Below, in pieces: positions 32,878 to 44,331 of a stretch of 64,000 nucleotides of DNA. The notes below the pieces were generated by a model. It was not told the DNA's origin and did no database searches. It saw only the letters and a list, made by a program, of their open reading frames with translations. Both the position numbers and the translations under genes were made by a program. Position 1 is the first letter of the stretch, and every line of letters begins with the position of its first letter. This stretch comes from Rhabdophis nuchalis (lineage: Eukaryota; Chordata; Lepidosauria; Squamata; Natricidae), in contig CM077648.1 of assembly GCA_039707465.1 (NCBI GenBank), forward strand, positions 19,816,119 through 19,880,118, given 5' to 3'.

Positions 32878-32950
32878 TGGGGGGATCTGTTGTCTGTTTT
32901 CTTTGCTTTAACAAACAGAAACTTTTACTTTTAGAAACATCTTGTCCTAA

Positions 32951-33286
<336 letters not shown>

Positions 33287-33389
33287 TGAAGCTGAGTCTG
33301 ATAAACATTTTTAAAGGGGACGAAAAAGAGGAGCGACTTAGACATATCCTGGAAATGAATATTGGTTGGGAATGCTGTTCGTCCTCTCT

Positions 33390-33900
33390 AGCAGCCAATC
33401 TGTTGTGGTAGGAGTGAACAATTTGAGGAGTTGAATACCTCAGCTAATTGCCTCAGCTTGTTGCCTGTCAGCTGCCGGCCCCTCCAGCAGCCAAACCAGA
33501 TGGGGTGGGGTGGGAATTAGGGCTGGCAACCTGAGAGTGTCAAGGGAGAAGATGGAGCTGTCAGAGATAGAGACAGAAGTGGAGCCTGGGCCGTCTATCA
33601 AACCTCAGACGGAGAGTCAACAGCCTCTGGAAGTGGCTAATGAGGAAGAGGAGGAACAGCTGGGTCCAGTGCCTGACGTGCGGATGCACAGAAGGCAGAG
33701 GAGAGGAGAGCAGTGGAAATATATGAGCTGGTCTTTGGGAGAGAAGACCCACTGCTGCTAGTGAAGGCCCAGCCTAGCTCTGGGGAGAAAAGGCAGGGGC
33801 AGAGATGAATAGGTTTGGTACACAACTATTCATCACACCCTGCCAGACAGACTTGTTAACATAGTGTGAGAGAGAGACAGACGTTTTGCCGGGGCTACTG
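33390..33900 (+). mobile_element. LTR-like segment related to the solo LTR at 36985
   Basis: It starts near tctgttgtggtaggagtg, as does the LTR at 36985 (tgttgtggcccaac). It shares a block reading GPSI..., NEEEEEQLGPVP in one frame against EADEQLGPVP in the other, and ends near ggcgctcctaataaaggaaa. No duplication is visible. It is non-coding in effect: the acidic frame is a repeat shadow. Confidence 0.45.
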
Positions 33901-33904
33901 GCGC

Positions 33905-34418
33905 TCCTAATAAAGGAAACAATAAGACCACACCTAAAATACTGCACCCAGTTTGGTCAAGACGTTACAAAAAAGATATTCAGACTTTGGAAAAAGTGCA
34001 GAGAAGAGCAACTAAGACGATTAAGGACAAGGAGGCTAAAACATACGAAGCATGGTTGCAAGAATTGGGTTTGGCTAGTCTAGAGTAAAGAAGGACTAGT
34101 GGTGACATGATAGCAGTAGCCCAGTATTTGAGGGGCTGCCACAAAGAGGAGGGAGTCAACTTATTTTCCAAAGCACCAGAAGTCAAGGCAAGTAACAATG
34201 GATGGAAACGAATCAAGGAGAGAACTAATGAGAAACTTCCTAACAGTGAGGACAATTAACCAGTGGGATGGCTTGGCTTCAGAAATTGTAGGTGCTTCAT
34301 CACTGGAGATTTTTAATAAGAGACTGGACAACCACTTGTCTGAAATGATATAGGGCCTCCTGCTTGAGTAGGGGCTGGACTAGAAGACCTACGAGGTCCC
34401 TTCCAGCTTGATTCTGAG
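33905..34418 (+). mobile_element. CR1 LINE 3' portion
   Basis: The plus strand carries a degraded CR1 C-terminal region (ccacacctaaaatactgcac, then gcagagaagagcaactaaga) and the 3' UTR gactagaagacctacgaggt, ending just before the L2 tail at 34424. Frames are broken. Confidence 0.8.
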
Positions 34419-34423
34419 GGTGA

Positions 34424-36150
34424 TAATAATAATATTAATAATAATTTATTACATTTATAAACTGCCCCCTCTCCCTGAAGGGACTCGGGGCGGTGTACAG
34501 GAAAATTAAAAAACCATATAAAAACATACAATACACTCAAAGTTAAAAACAAATTAAACTACCCTGTACTAAAAATTTAAGAACATTAAAATTACTACCC
34601 ATTAAAACCCAATAAACAATTTGAGAAAACAGACTGGGGCGAGAAGCGTAAATTAGGCCAAGCTGGCCTGATGGAACAAATAGGTTTTAACTTTTTGGCG
34701 GAAGGCGCAGTGGTCCGTAGTCGTTCTAATATCCGGGGGTAGGTCGTTCCAGAGGGTCGGGCCCATCAAAGAGAAGGCCCTTCCCCTGGGTGTCGCCCGC
34801 TGGCATTGCCTGGTGGACGGCACCCGGAGAAGTCCCTCTCTGTGTGAGCGAATCGGCCGAAGGAATGTATGGGGCAGGATACGATCCTGCAAATAACTAG
34901 GTCCTGTGCCATGGAGCGCTTTAAAGATGATAATCAACACCTTAAAACGCACCCGAAAGGCCACAGGCAGCCAGTGCAGCTCGCGCAGGAGTGGTGTTAC
35001 ATGGGAGTATCTAGTAACTCCCATAACTGCCCGCGCGGCCGCGTTCTGGACCAGCTGTAGCCTCTGAGTGCATCCCAAGGGGAGCCCCATGTAGAGAGCA
35101 TTGCAGTAGTCCAGACGAGACGTCACAAGCGCATGAGTGACCGTGCGAAGGGCGTCCCGGTCCAATAGGGGATGCAACTGGCGCACCAGGCGAACCTGAT
35201 AGAATGCCCCCCTGGCCACGGCTGTCACATGATCTATAGACAGCCGAGCGTCCAGGAGGACGCCTAAGTTGCGTGCCCGCTCCACGGGGGCTAGATGTTC
35301 GCCCCCTATGGCCAGTGATGGGGTCAACTGGTTGAACCGGGGCGCCGGTAGCCACAGCCACTCGGTCTTGGGCGGGTTGAGCTTGAGTCTGTTCCTTCCC
35401 ATCCAGATCCGCACGGCTTCCAGACACCGGGACATCACTTCGTCGGCATCGTTGGGGTGGTTTGGGGTAGAGATGTACAGCTGGGTGTCATCTGCGTACA
35501 GATGGTAATCTACCCCAAACCCACGTATGATCTCGCCCAGCGGCTTCATATATGTATTGAACAAGAGAGGCAAGAGGACCGACCCCTGAGGCACCCCACA
35601 AGTGAGAGGCCTCGAGGTCGACCTCTGCCCCCCTGCCAATACAAATTGCAACCGACCGGAGAGGTAGGAGGAGAACCACCCTAAAACGGTGCCCCTCACC
35701 TCCAACCCCTCCAGTCGATGCAATAGGATACCATGGTCGATGGTATCAAAAGCCACCGAGAGTTCTAATAGGACCAGGATGGAGGAACAACCCCCATCTC
35801 TGGCCCTCCAGAGATCATCCACCAACGCGACCAATGCCGTCTCGGTGCTGTGACGGGGCCGGAAGCCAGACTGGCGCGGGTCCAGATAATCAATTTCCTC
35901 CAGATGACGTGGAAACTGTTGTGCCACCACACTCTCTACAACCTTCACCAAAAAGTGAAGGTTGGAGACCGGATGGTAATTTACTAACAATGCTGGGTCC
36001 AGGGAAGGCTTCTTGAGGAGAGGCCTCACCACCGCCTCTTTCAAGACGGTAGGCAAGAACCCCTCACTCAAAGAAGCCCTCACTATTTCCTGGAGCCAGC
36101 CTCGTGAAACCTCCCAGGATGCCAGAGACATATTAATATAAATGGTTTCA
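34424..36150 (-). mobile_element. L2-type LINE, 5' truncated, reverse transcriptase intact
   Basis: On the minus strand it ends in a 3' UTR with cgccccgagtcccttcaggg and an (ATT)n tail at about 34424-34450. The coding part covers the whole reverse transcriptase core and C-terminus. The 5' end, including the apurinic endonuclease, is missing. It lies antisense in BMPR1B intron 7. It is the best-preserved member of the family seen six more times in the window. Confidence 0.9.
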
Positions 36151-36161
36151 TTCCTAAACAT
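34653..36161 (-). CDS. L2 reverse transcriptase, 502-codon open frame
   Basis: A single uninterrupted frame. Residues from about 14 on belong to the element, while the first dozen (MFRNETIYINMS) come from flanking intron. RT landmarks in order: VRPLLKKPSLDP, NYHPVSNLHFLVKVVES, QSGFRPRHSTETALV, the first Asp motif in VAFDTIDHGILL, CGVPQGSVLLPLLFN, and the catalytic YADDTQLYIS. GRNRLKLNPPKTEWLWLP and the C-terminal LRELHWLPV and LWNDLPPDIRTTT follow. L2-clade enzymes have an N-terminal endonuclease that is absent here, so the product could not mobilise itself. A LLELSVAFD segment stands where the family usually reads LLDLSAAFD. It is retrotransposon-derived, not a host gene. Confidence 0.85.
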   Translation of the reverse strand: MFRNETIYINMSLASWEVSRGWLQEIVRASLSEGFLPTVLKEAVVRPLLKKPSLDPALLVNYHPVSNLHFLVKVVESVVAQQFPRHLEEIDYLDPRQSGFRPRHSTETALVALVDDLWRARDGGCSSILVLLELSVAFDTIDHGILLHRLEGLEVRGTVLGWFSSYLSGRLQFVLAGGQRSTSRPLTCGVPQGSVLLPLLFNTYMKPLGEIIRGFGVDYHLYADDTQLYISTPNHPNDADEVMSRCLEAVRIWMGRNRLKLNPPKTEWLWLPAPRFNQLTPSLAIGGEHLAPVERARNLGVLLDARLSIDHVTAVARGAFYQVRLVRQLHPLLDRDALRTVTHALVTSRLDYCNALYMGLPLGCTQRLQLVQNAAARAVMGVTRYSHVTPLLRELHWLPVAFRVRFKVLIIIFKALHGTGPSYLQDRILPHTFLRPIRSHREGLLRVPSTRQCQRATPRGRAFSLMGPTLWNDLPPDIRTTTDHCAFRQKVKTYLFHQASLA

Positions 36162-36537
36162 TTTTATTAGCTAAGCATCTTATATCCACAGTATCTCTCA
36201 TTTATGATCATAAATAGTAATTATTTAGTTTTTTGTTTCTCTCCACGAAAGCCTTGGCATCTGAGGCATCTTAAGATACTTGTAAGAGAAATATAATTGT
36301 AATTCTCAGCATCAGAATTCCAATTTACTGCTAGCAAACTCTCAGAAAAGTCTCCAGCATCCTCTGCTGAATTCTGAATTTTGCAATTGAATGCTTAATG
36401 TAAGCTTTAGGTAGGAAGGTAGGGATTGTGTTTTAAAATGAGCATTTGGTTAACACTTGATAAGCTTTCTCTGTTGGAATAATTTCCATTGAGATTACCT
36501 CTTAATTCTGATTTGCATAGATATAGTTTTAATTTGA

Positions 36538-37845
<1,308 letters not shown>

Positions 37846-38375
37846 ATTTTTAAAGTGCCATAAAATTTATTTTTCCTCCAACCCGTTAACCCAAGCTATT
37901 CTCCAGAAAATGTTTGTGGATTTTTTTTTTTAACAAGAGAGAAAAAGAATTATAATAGCTTTTTTAAAATAATTGGTGGCACTAAACTAAGTCCCTTTCT
38001 GCTCTTGGGACTTATTATTCCTTTTTTCTGGATGGTCTTACTTAGCCCGTAAAGATTTATTCTCTATTTAATAGACTCTTTTAAAGATGCAATATTTCAT
38101 AATTGTAGTGGGAATTTGGAGTTCATTTATGGGAACTCTTGTGGTTATAAAAATTACTGCTAAAGCAAGAGCACAGCTGTTGTTTGAGCAAAAATACAAT
38201 GAGGTTGATTTTGCTGAGGTACCATGATTAACAAGGAGATTAGTTAGATTTAAGAGCAGAAATATAGAAAATACAGGTGTTAGTTGGCTTTAGAAGGCCT
38301 GCAAGTGTGTAGCAAGGAACACATTATCCTGATAGAAAATTAACTTTGGATTCAGGAAGATTTGGAATGCTAACA

Positions 38376-38925
38376 TTATTATTATTATGTGGTTAATCTT
38401 TGGTGAGATTCACAGCCTTTGGGGCTGGTTGGTAGCTCAACAGCTCGAGTCCTAACCAAGGACATAGGAACTGTCAAGGTATCGTCGGAGGATATAAGCT
38501 GTTCCAAGCAGGGTGGCCCTTTGTAGAGTCAGAATGCTCAAGTCCAGCAAACCTAGAACCTCCACATAGCGAGGCAGTCCCCTAGATATTGCTCCAAGGG
38601 CTCCAATCACAATCGGGACAACACACAACTTTCTCTTCCACAGTCGCTCAACTTCAATTTGCAAGTCCTTGTATTTTGTGATTTTTTTCTTGCTGCTTAT
38701 TTTCAATTTGTGCATCACCAGGTATTGCAATGTCAACAAACCATACTTTTTTCTTTTCAATTATTGTTATATCAGGTGTGTTGTAGGACACGTGTCTGTC
38801 AGTCTGAATTCTGAAGTCCGACAAGATCTTGACTTTCTCATTCTCTAAAACTTTCTCAACCTGATGTTCCCAGTGATTTTTGCTGTACTCAAATCCAAAC
38901 TTCTGGCACAATTTTGGTAGAACTT
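38376..38925 (-). pseudogene. R4/Dong-like LINE, restriction-like endonuclease remnant
   Basis: Two overlapping minus-strand frames cover the C-terminal endonuclease. From 38911 they carry NHWEHQVEKVLENEKVKIL and then YNTPDITIIEKKKVWFVDIA, which has the PD...(D/E)xK-like arrangement. From 38760 they carry VPIVIGALGAISRGLPRYVE and LQRATLLGTAYILRRYL. This matches the site-specific R4/Dong clade, whose endonuclease lies after the reverse transcriptase. A frameshift near 38700 inactivates it. An (ATT)n tail at 38376-38390 marks the 3' end. Confidence 0.75.
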
Positions 38926-39009
38926 TTTATTACTAAAAATCAGAGGACAGCTTAATCTTGGGAAAGACCAGGTTCTAATTTTCTTGCTAAAGTTTTCAGC
39001 GTGAGACTT

Positions 39010-39250
39010 ATAAACTCATTACTGGAAAAGGGCCTTCAGCTTTACCGGGTTTATATACTGCCCCACAGTGCTTTATGCAGGGAGGGGGGTACAGATGTCA
39101 TCATATTGCCCCTAACAATCTTGGTCCTCATTTTACTGACCTCGGAAGGATGGAAGACTGAGTCAACTGTGAGCCCCATCAGAATCGAACTCCAGACTAT
39201 AGGTGGAGTTTACCTGTAATACTGCATTCTAACCACCAGGGCTCATCAGC
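39010..39250 (-). mobile_element. tRNA-derived SINE, minus orientation
   Basis: Minus-strand head: gccctggtggttagaatgca (A-box region), then tctggagttcgattctga (B box). The tail contains tccgaggtcagtaaaatgag and taggggcaatatgatgac. It is the same family as 6075-6300 and better preserved in the promoter. Confidence 0.7.
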
Positions 39251-39430
39251 TTTGATGAGGGAGGGGTGAAGACAGCCCTTCCCCAATAGTTCCTAGAGTA
39301 TATATTTCATGTACATGTAGTCTGCTTTAGTTTGACAAGATTCTGGGTATAGGTATGAATTGATAAACAAATCTGCTTCAAAGAATCACTGTGTTTTTCT
39401 TGTTTTCTGAAGCCCAGCAACTTTTAAAAT

Positions 39431-39788
39431 CAGGGTTGTCACACGCAAGACCCAACGGGCCGGATCCAGCCTGTGGAGTGCTTAGATCTGGCCTGTGAGG
39501 CCACTCTGGAAACAGCAAAGGAACGGCCTGCAGCGCCTCTGCCAGTGAAAACGGAGCTCGGGAGGGCTACGTGTGGCCCTCCCAAGCTCCGTTTTCACTG
39601 GCACAGGATGGCAGGAGGCCGTTGCAGTCGAAAACAGAGCTCAGGAGCCCGTTTTTGCTGGCAGAGCACTCGGGCCACCACAGGCGCCCCTGCCACGAGT
39701 GATGTCGAGTTGGCCACGCCCATCCCGACCTCGCAAGGTCAAATACAACCCTGATGCGGCCTTCAATGAAATCGAGTTTGACACCCTG
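39431..39788. mobile_element. hAT-like MITE, 'tgtcaaactc' family
   Basis: The ends are cagggttgtcacacgcaaga and aatcgagtttgacaccctg. The interior words ggaacggcctgcagcgcctc and gaggccgttgcagtcg match the copies at 1477 and 32124. No 8-bp duplication is clear. Confidence 0.65.
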
Positions 39789-39948
39789 TTCTGAATACAT
39801 TCTCTTTCACCATATTGATCAGAATAAAATATAGCTTGATCTTTTACCTGCTGCTATCCATATCTGTGTTAAATTTGTAAGTTCTTAATCCCACAAGAAA
39901 GTTCAATTGGACATGATTTATATATTTGCCAAATGGTTTCCTTGCTAG

Positions 39949-40079
39949 GTATTTTTGAGGAATACCAGCTTCCTTATCATGACCTTGTTTCCAGTGATCC
40001 TTCCTATGAAGACATGAGGGAAATAGTATGCATCAAGCGATTACGGCCTTCATTTCCCAATAGGTGGAGCAGCGATGAG
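39949..40079 (+). CDS. BMPR1B: BMPR1B coding exon: kinase C-lobe
   Basis: The 131-nt exon has acceptor ttgctag and donor gag|gtaagg and gives residues 427-470: [20 protein letters not shown], then [20 protein letters not shown] and SDE. Two changes stand out: IFEEY where human and chicken have IVEEY, and DLVSSDPS where they have [21 protein letters not shown] matches chicken. Confidence 0.96.
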
Positions 40080-40252
40080 GTAAGGAGACCATTTTCAAAA
40101 ATACGAAGGTTGTTTCATCCCAATTCTGTGTGTTGCGTTTTTTTAAAAAATTTGAACCACATGCTTAAAAAGAAGACAAGGAATACCTAAATGTTAGGAC
40201 ACTTCTTACGTTAGGGAAATATTTTCTCGTCAGTCCTTCCTATCCATTACAA

Positions 40253-40634
40253 GTAGTCCTCGACTTACGACTGCCATCGAACCCAAAATTTATGTTGGGG
40301 AGATATTTGTTAAGTCAATTTTGTGCCATTTTGCAACATTTCTTGCCACAGTCGTTAAGTGAATCGGCGCAGTTGTTAGTAACACAGTTGTTAAATGAAT
40401 CAGGTGTCGTCCGTCTCCCCGACTTTGCTTGACAAGGAGGTTGAAAAGGGGGAATGCCACGACCCTGAGACATTGCAGCCGTTATAAATATGAGTCTGTT
40501 ACCTAGTGCCTGAATTTTGATCATATGACCATGGGGATGCTGCAACGGTGTGAAAAAAGGTCACAAGTCATTTTTTTCAATACTGTTGAAACTTCGAATG
40601 GTGACTAAACAAACAGTTGTTAATCGAGGACTAC
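40253..40634. mobile_element. 'cctcgactta' interspersed repeat, best copy
   Basis: The ends gtagtcctcgactta and taatcgaggactac are inverted over 14-15 bp. The interior has gtcgttaagtgaatcggcgc, ttttgatcatatgaccatgg and ggtgactaaacaaacagttg. Flanking ttacaa and ctacaa may be remains of a duplication. About 380 bp, non-coding. Confidence 0.7.
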
Positions 40635-40883
40635 CTACAATGAATGTTTTTGAAAATTATTGAATAAAATAGGCGCCAAAAAGAGATTCTAACCCTAATA
40701 ATGGAGAACCAGAGGTGTAGCTTTGACCGAGGAAGTGGGGAGGGGCATGGAAGATTCCAGAAAAAGGAAGTAGAAAAATCACTTTTAATGCATTGATGGA
40801 TTGTTGTTGAGTATGAATCAGGGTTGAATTTAAGGACACTATTACCTTAATCAGAAAGAGTTCTAACTTTTATACACTAGTGC

Positions 40884-40962
40884 AGCAGCTTTGCTGGCTG
40901 GAGAACTCTGAGAGCTGAAGTCCTTCAGACTTAAAGTTGCAAAGGTTGGAGACTCCTGCACT
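40884..40962. mobile_element. Half of a foldback hAT MITE
   Basis: Only one arm is present: gctggctggagaactctgag through ttgcaaaggttggagactcc to tg. The flanks cactagtg and cactagcc agree at 6 of 8. The first arm is lost, so no hairpin forms. Confidence 0.55.
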
Positions 40963-41338
40963 AGCCTGTTCCCGTGGTTTGACATATTTGCTTGAAATAT
41001 TGTAATAGTTTGTTCTCATGAACAAAGCAACCATCCAACCAGCCCATTTCTAGGCATGGCTAGCTTTAAACACTGTTGACTGGATCAATCTAATTCTTTA
41101 ACTTGCGTGAGGAAAATCTTAACCCTATGAAATTCCTAACTAGGATGGCCAAAAATTGTGTGATAAGGCATGGAGAAGGATTGATAAGTGGGAAGACAAG
41201 AATATGGGCTGGATAACGACTGGAGCGTATGATATATGATCCAAAGAGGGGATCTAGAGAATTGTGGTTTTGCTATGGCCTTTATATTCTCCCAGCTACA
41301 GGCCTAGAAAAATTCTTTGTAGAATATGTCCTAAAGGT

Positions 41339-41455
41339 GCTTTTTCAGCAGGAAATTGAACATAATTGTTTTTTCTTTGAAGACGTTTCGCTTCTCATCC
41401 AAGAAGCTTCTTCAGCTCTGATAGGATAGTGGAGAATGGAAGGATTTCATTGATT
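41339..41455 (-). mobile_element. Possible Penelope-like terminal fragment
   Basis: The minus strand carries agctgaagaagcttcttgga followed by tgagaagcgaaacgtcttca. It is shared with 42353-42760 and 59780-59965. The motif is widespread at the ends of Penelope-like elements in vertebrates as I recall it; assignment to that class is from memory. Confidence 0.45.
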
Positions 41456-41508
41456 GCAGGAAAAACGATTTCAGCAAGAGAGTAGTAAATTTGTGGAACA
41501 CCCTACTT

Positions 41509-41878
41509 CAGTGATGGCTAACCTTTTTGGGCTCGCGTGCTAAAAGTGGGGGGGAGTGCAGGGGGGGTCGTGCGTGGGCATGCCATACCCATAATGCTAT
41601 CCGCACGACCCCCTGCTTTTGGCGTGCTTTTTTCGCCCTCCCCAAGCTCCAGAGGCTTTCTAGGAGCCTGGAGAGGATGAAAACAGCCTCCCCTCCCCAC
41701 CTCCAGAGTCTTCAGGAGCTTCCCTGAAGCCTCCAGAGGGCAAAAAATGGCCTCAAAAGAAGGCCTAAATCAGCTGGCCAGTGCACGCGCTGGAGCTGAC
41801 AGGGCAACGCCTCGCGTGCCCTAAGAAATGGTTCCGCGTACCACCTGTGGCACCCGTGCCATAGGTTCGCCATCACTG
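41509..41878. mobile_element. hAT MITE, 'gatggcgaacc' family
   Basis: The ends are cagtgatggctaacctttt and cataggttcgccatcactg. The duplications ccctactt (41501-41508) and ccctacct (41879-41886) agree at 7 of 8. Confidence 0.82.
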
Positions 41879-41932
41879 CCCTACCTGATCCTGTTGTTAG
41901 TTCCTCCAACCCTCATACCTTTTACCTTAAGC

Positions 41933-42067
41933 CAGGGGTCTGCAAAGTCGGCTCTTTTAAGACTGGTGGACTTCAACTCCCAGAATTCCCCAGCCAGCTA
42001 TGCTGGCTGGGGAACTCTGGGAGTTGAAGTCCACCAGTCTTAAAAGAGCCGACTTTGCAGACCCCTG
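41933..42067. mobile_element. Foldback hAT MITE, near-perfect hairpin
   Basis: 135 bp from caggggtctgcaaagtcggc to its inverse ctttgcagacccctg. The two arms, about 65 nt each, pair almost without mismatch around agctatgct. The duplications are ccttaagc and ccttaggc (7 of 8). Confidence 0.88.
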
Positions 42068-42265
42068 CCTTAGGCTGTCTACCGTGGACATTACGCATTT
42101 CTTAAGAGGGGGCGTGCATAAGCTCACCAGTGTGCTTGCCGTCTCTTTCCTACTGTCCCATTGATATGTACTCTTTTTATGTGTTTATGACTATGTTTTG
42201 CTTATTTATATCCATTTATTTGTGCCATTTTTTTCATGTGTTTTCATACTTGTTTCCTTGTACTT

Positions 42266-42266
42266 G

Positions 42267-42352
<86 letters not shown>
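42266..42352. repeat. (GATA)n microsatellite
   Basis: About 21 uninterrupted tagatagata units. GATA arrays are common in snakes (Bkm-type). It abuts the inverted-repeat element at 42353. Confidence 0.95.
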
Positions 42353-42355
<3 letters not shown>

Positions 42356-42760
42356 TTTATATTCCTTGCAGCCACTTGGAGATTTATCTGTGTTCACAGG
42401 GTCACTTGAGTGGTGCTCCTGGTTCCCATAGTCGGCAATTTTTCCTCTGGAAATCCATTCCTCCTCCCACACCATTCAAAGGGTGTTCATCCCAAATTGC
42501 ATAGCTAATTGTATAGCTCACTACTCAGGTGACCCTGAGGACATAGATAAACCTCCAAGTGCTTCAACGACCCTCTGAAAGGACGCAAATGACCAGCTGC
42601 CTGCAAGGAATATAAATCCTTCCCTTCCCCATCATCCTGTCAGAGCTGAAGAAGCTTCTCGGATGAGAAGTGAAACGTCTTCAAAGAAAAAAAATAAGGA
42701 AGTGTAGTTGCCTCCTGAAAAACGCACCTTTGGGAGACAACCATGAGCTGGGTGACTGAT
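42353..42760 (+). mobile_element. Possible Penelope-like fragment with inverted arms
   Basis: Outer arms pair imperfectly: atatttatattccttgcagc near 42353 against gctgcctgcaaggaatataa at 42596-42615, and cacagggtcacttgagtgg against ctcaggtgaccctgagg. The block agctgaagaagcttctcgga then tgagaagtgaaacgtcttca at about 42648-42688 follows, shared with 41339 and 59780. The class call is tentative. Confidence 0.45.
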
Positions 42761-43271
42761 ACTCTCTGCAGACTTTGTTAGAATAGGGATACCTATAAAT
42801 TATTTTACGAACTGGCTAAAGAGCGTAGTAGCTCTGCAAGAGGTAGTCTGGGGATGCTGAGACTCTTCTGCTCCTTGTTTCCACTTTTGTAAATTAATAT
42901 GGGAAATTGCTTTTCTGAAGCTGATATACTGCTATTTTCCTTTAGGGGAAGGAGGGAGAAAGTAGTCTGTACACTTTCCACTGAGAATTTATAATGAAGC
43001 AAAATTGTGTTTTGGAATCAGTAGACCAGTAATTGATGTATTGCAGACAAAACTGCCGACAGTTATGGCGATGCTATGCAGAGGTCATTAATCTTGTTAA
43101 GTGGTACAGTGTAATGCTATTATTGTAGGAGACAGCTGTGATTTGGGAATAGCAGTCTTCACTTAAGTATTCTGCAATTAGATTTAAAAAGACTTAAAAA
43201 TGGCAAGAGTTGTAAACAATCTTGAGTGAGTGATGGTGGAAGCCTGGGCAAAGTGGGCTTTTTAAAAAAGT

Positions 43272-43290
43272 GGGGGGGGGGGGGGGAATA
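43272..43290. repeat. Poly-G run
   Basis: About 17 consecutive G residues after aaaaaagt. It may form G-quadruplex-like structure and is a likely sequencing or assembly weak spot. Confidence 0.85.
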
Positions 43291-43921
43291 GAATAAATTG
43301 CAGAAATTCCACTGAGATATTTGCTTACTACATTTACTGACTTCTTGGTAATCTCCAGCAACTTAACCCAGAAATTCAGGTTTAAAATAGCATGAAATTG
43401 AGTAGTTATGTTATATAAGTTGCAGATCTCTTATTGTAAGTTCAAACCAGCCCTGGAAATATCTTCCTATCCCCAACATTTGAAGAGATATGGTGTGATT
43501 GAATCCATATTGGAAGAGAACTGGAGCAGGACAGAGTTGTTTTTATTCTAACAGTAGTTGTCTTAGAAAGTTTTGGGTGTAATCTTCTCAGATCGCTATT
43601 TCATTCAAAAAAAAAATTAATCATCATGATGAAATGCTGAGAGAACAAACATATTGTCTGAATGTTATTAATCCCATTGAATCTAGTCTCATTTTGAAGG
43701 AGAGGGAGATTCTCTCAGAGGCCAAGTCTAAACAGAATTATACACAAAGATCTTGTAATATCTACATAATCAGAGCAAAGAGCAAAATAATGTGACTATT
43801 TGCATGTAAGTTTCCTTGCTCACATGAGTTCTTTTACTTAGAATAGATTTTTCAGTAATATTGAAGTGTTCTGTCTATAACGTGAAATAGGTAATATTGG
43901 CCTATGAAATATTACCTTTAA

Positions 43922-44090
43922 CAGATTAACAGAGTTGGAAGGGACCTTGCAGGTCATCTAGTCCAACCTCCTGCCTCTAAGCAGGAGACCCTACATCTGC
44001 CTCTACTTAGGATCGAACTCACAACCTCCTGCTTGTGAGGCAAGAGCTCCACCTCTAGGCCACAGCAGCATGTTTAAGGCCACAGCAGCA
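43922..44090 (-). mobile_element. tRNA-derived SINE with CR1 tail, next to the last exon
   Basis: Minus-strand head: ctgtggcctagaggtggagc (A-box region) and gttgtgagttcgatcctaag (B box). The body leads to ggttggactagatgacctgc and aaggtcccttccaactctg, the CR1 3' end. The shared tail implies mobilisation by CR1. It ends about 115 bp before the acceptor of the final exon. Confidence 0.75.
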
Positions 44091-44091
44091 T

Positions 44092-44093
44092 GT

Positions 44094-44135
<42 letters not shown>

Positions 44136-44159
44136 TGAGAGAGAGAGAGAGAGAGAGAG
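44092..44159. repeat. (TG)n(AG)n microsatellite before the final exon
   Basis: About 10 tg units pass into about 23 ag units with one gtga interruption, ending 46 bp before the exon at 44206. The region should include the branch point and polypyrimidine tract, so length changes here could affect splicing of the last exon. Confidence 0.9.
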
Positions 44160-44172
44160 CTAGCTTGTATAG

Positions 44173-44331
<159 letters not shown>

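Noticed and set aside
42206..42475. A frame with Tyr-Leu-Ser-Ile repeats
   Set aside because: It is a translation of the GATA microsatellite.
42640..42690. Hammerhead ribozyme in the possible Penelope-like fragment
   Set aside because: The catalytic CUGAUGA core is not present in any of the three copies, so no ribozyme feature was annotated; it is kept only as an observation.
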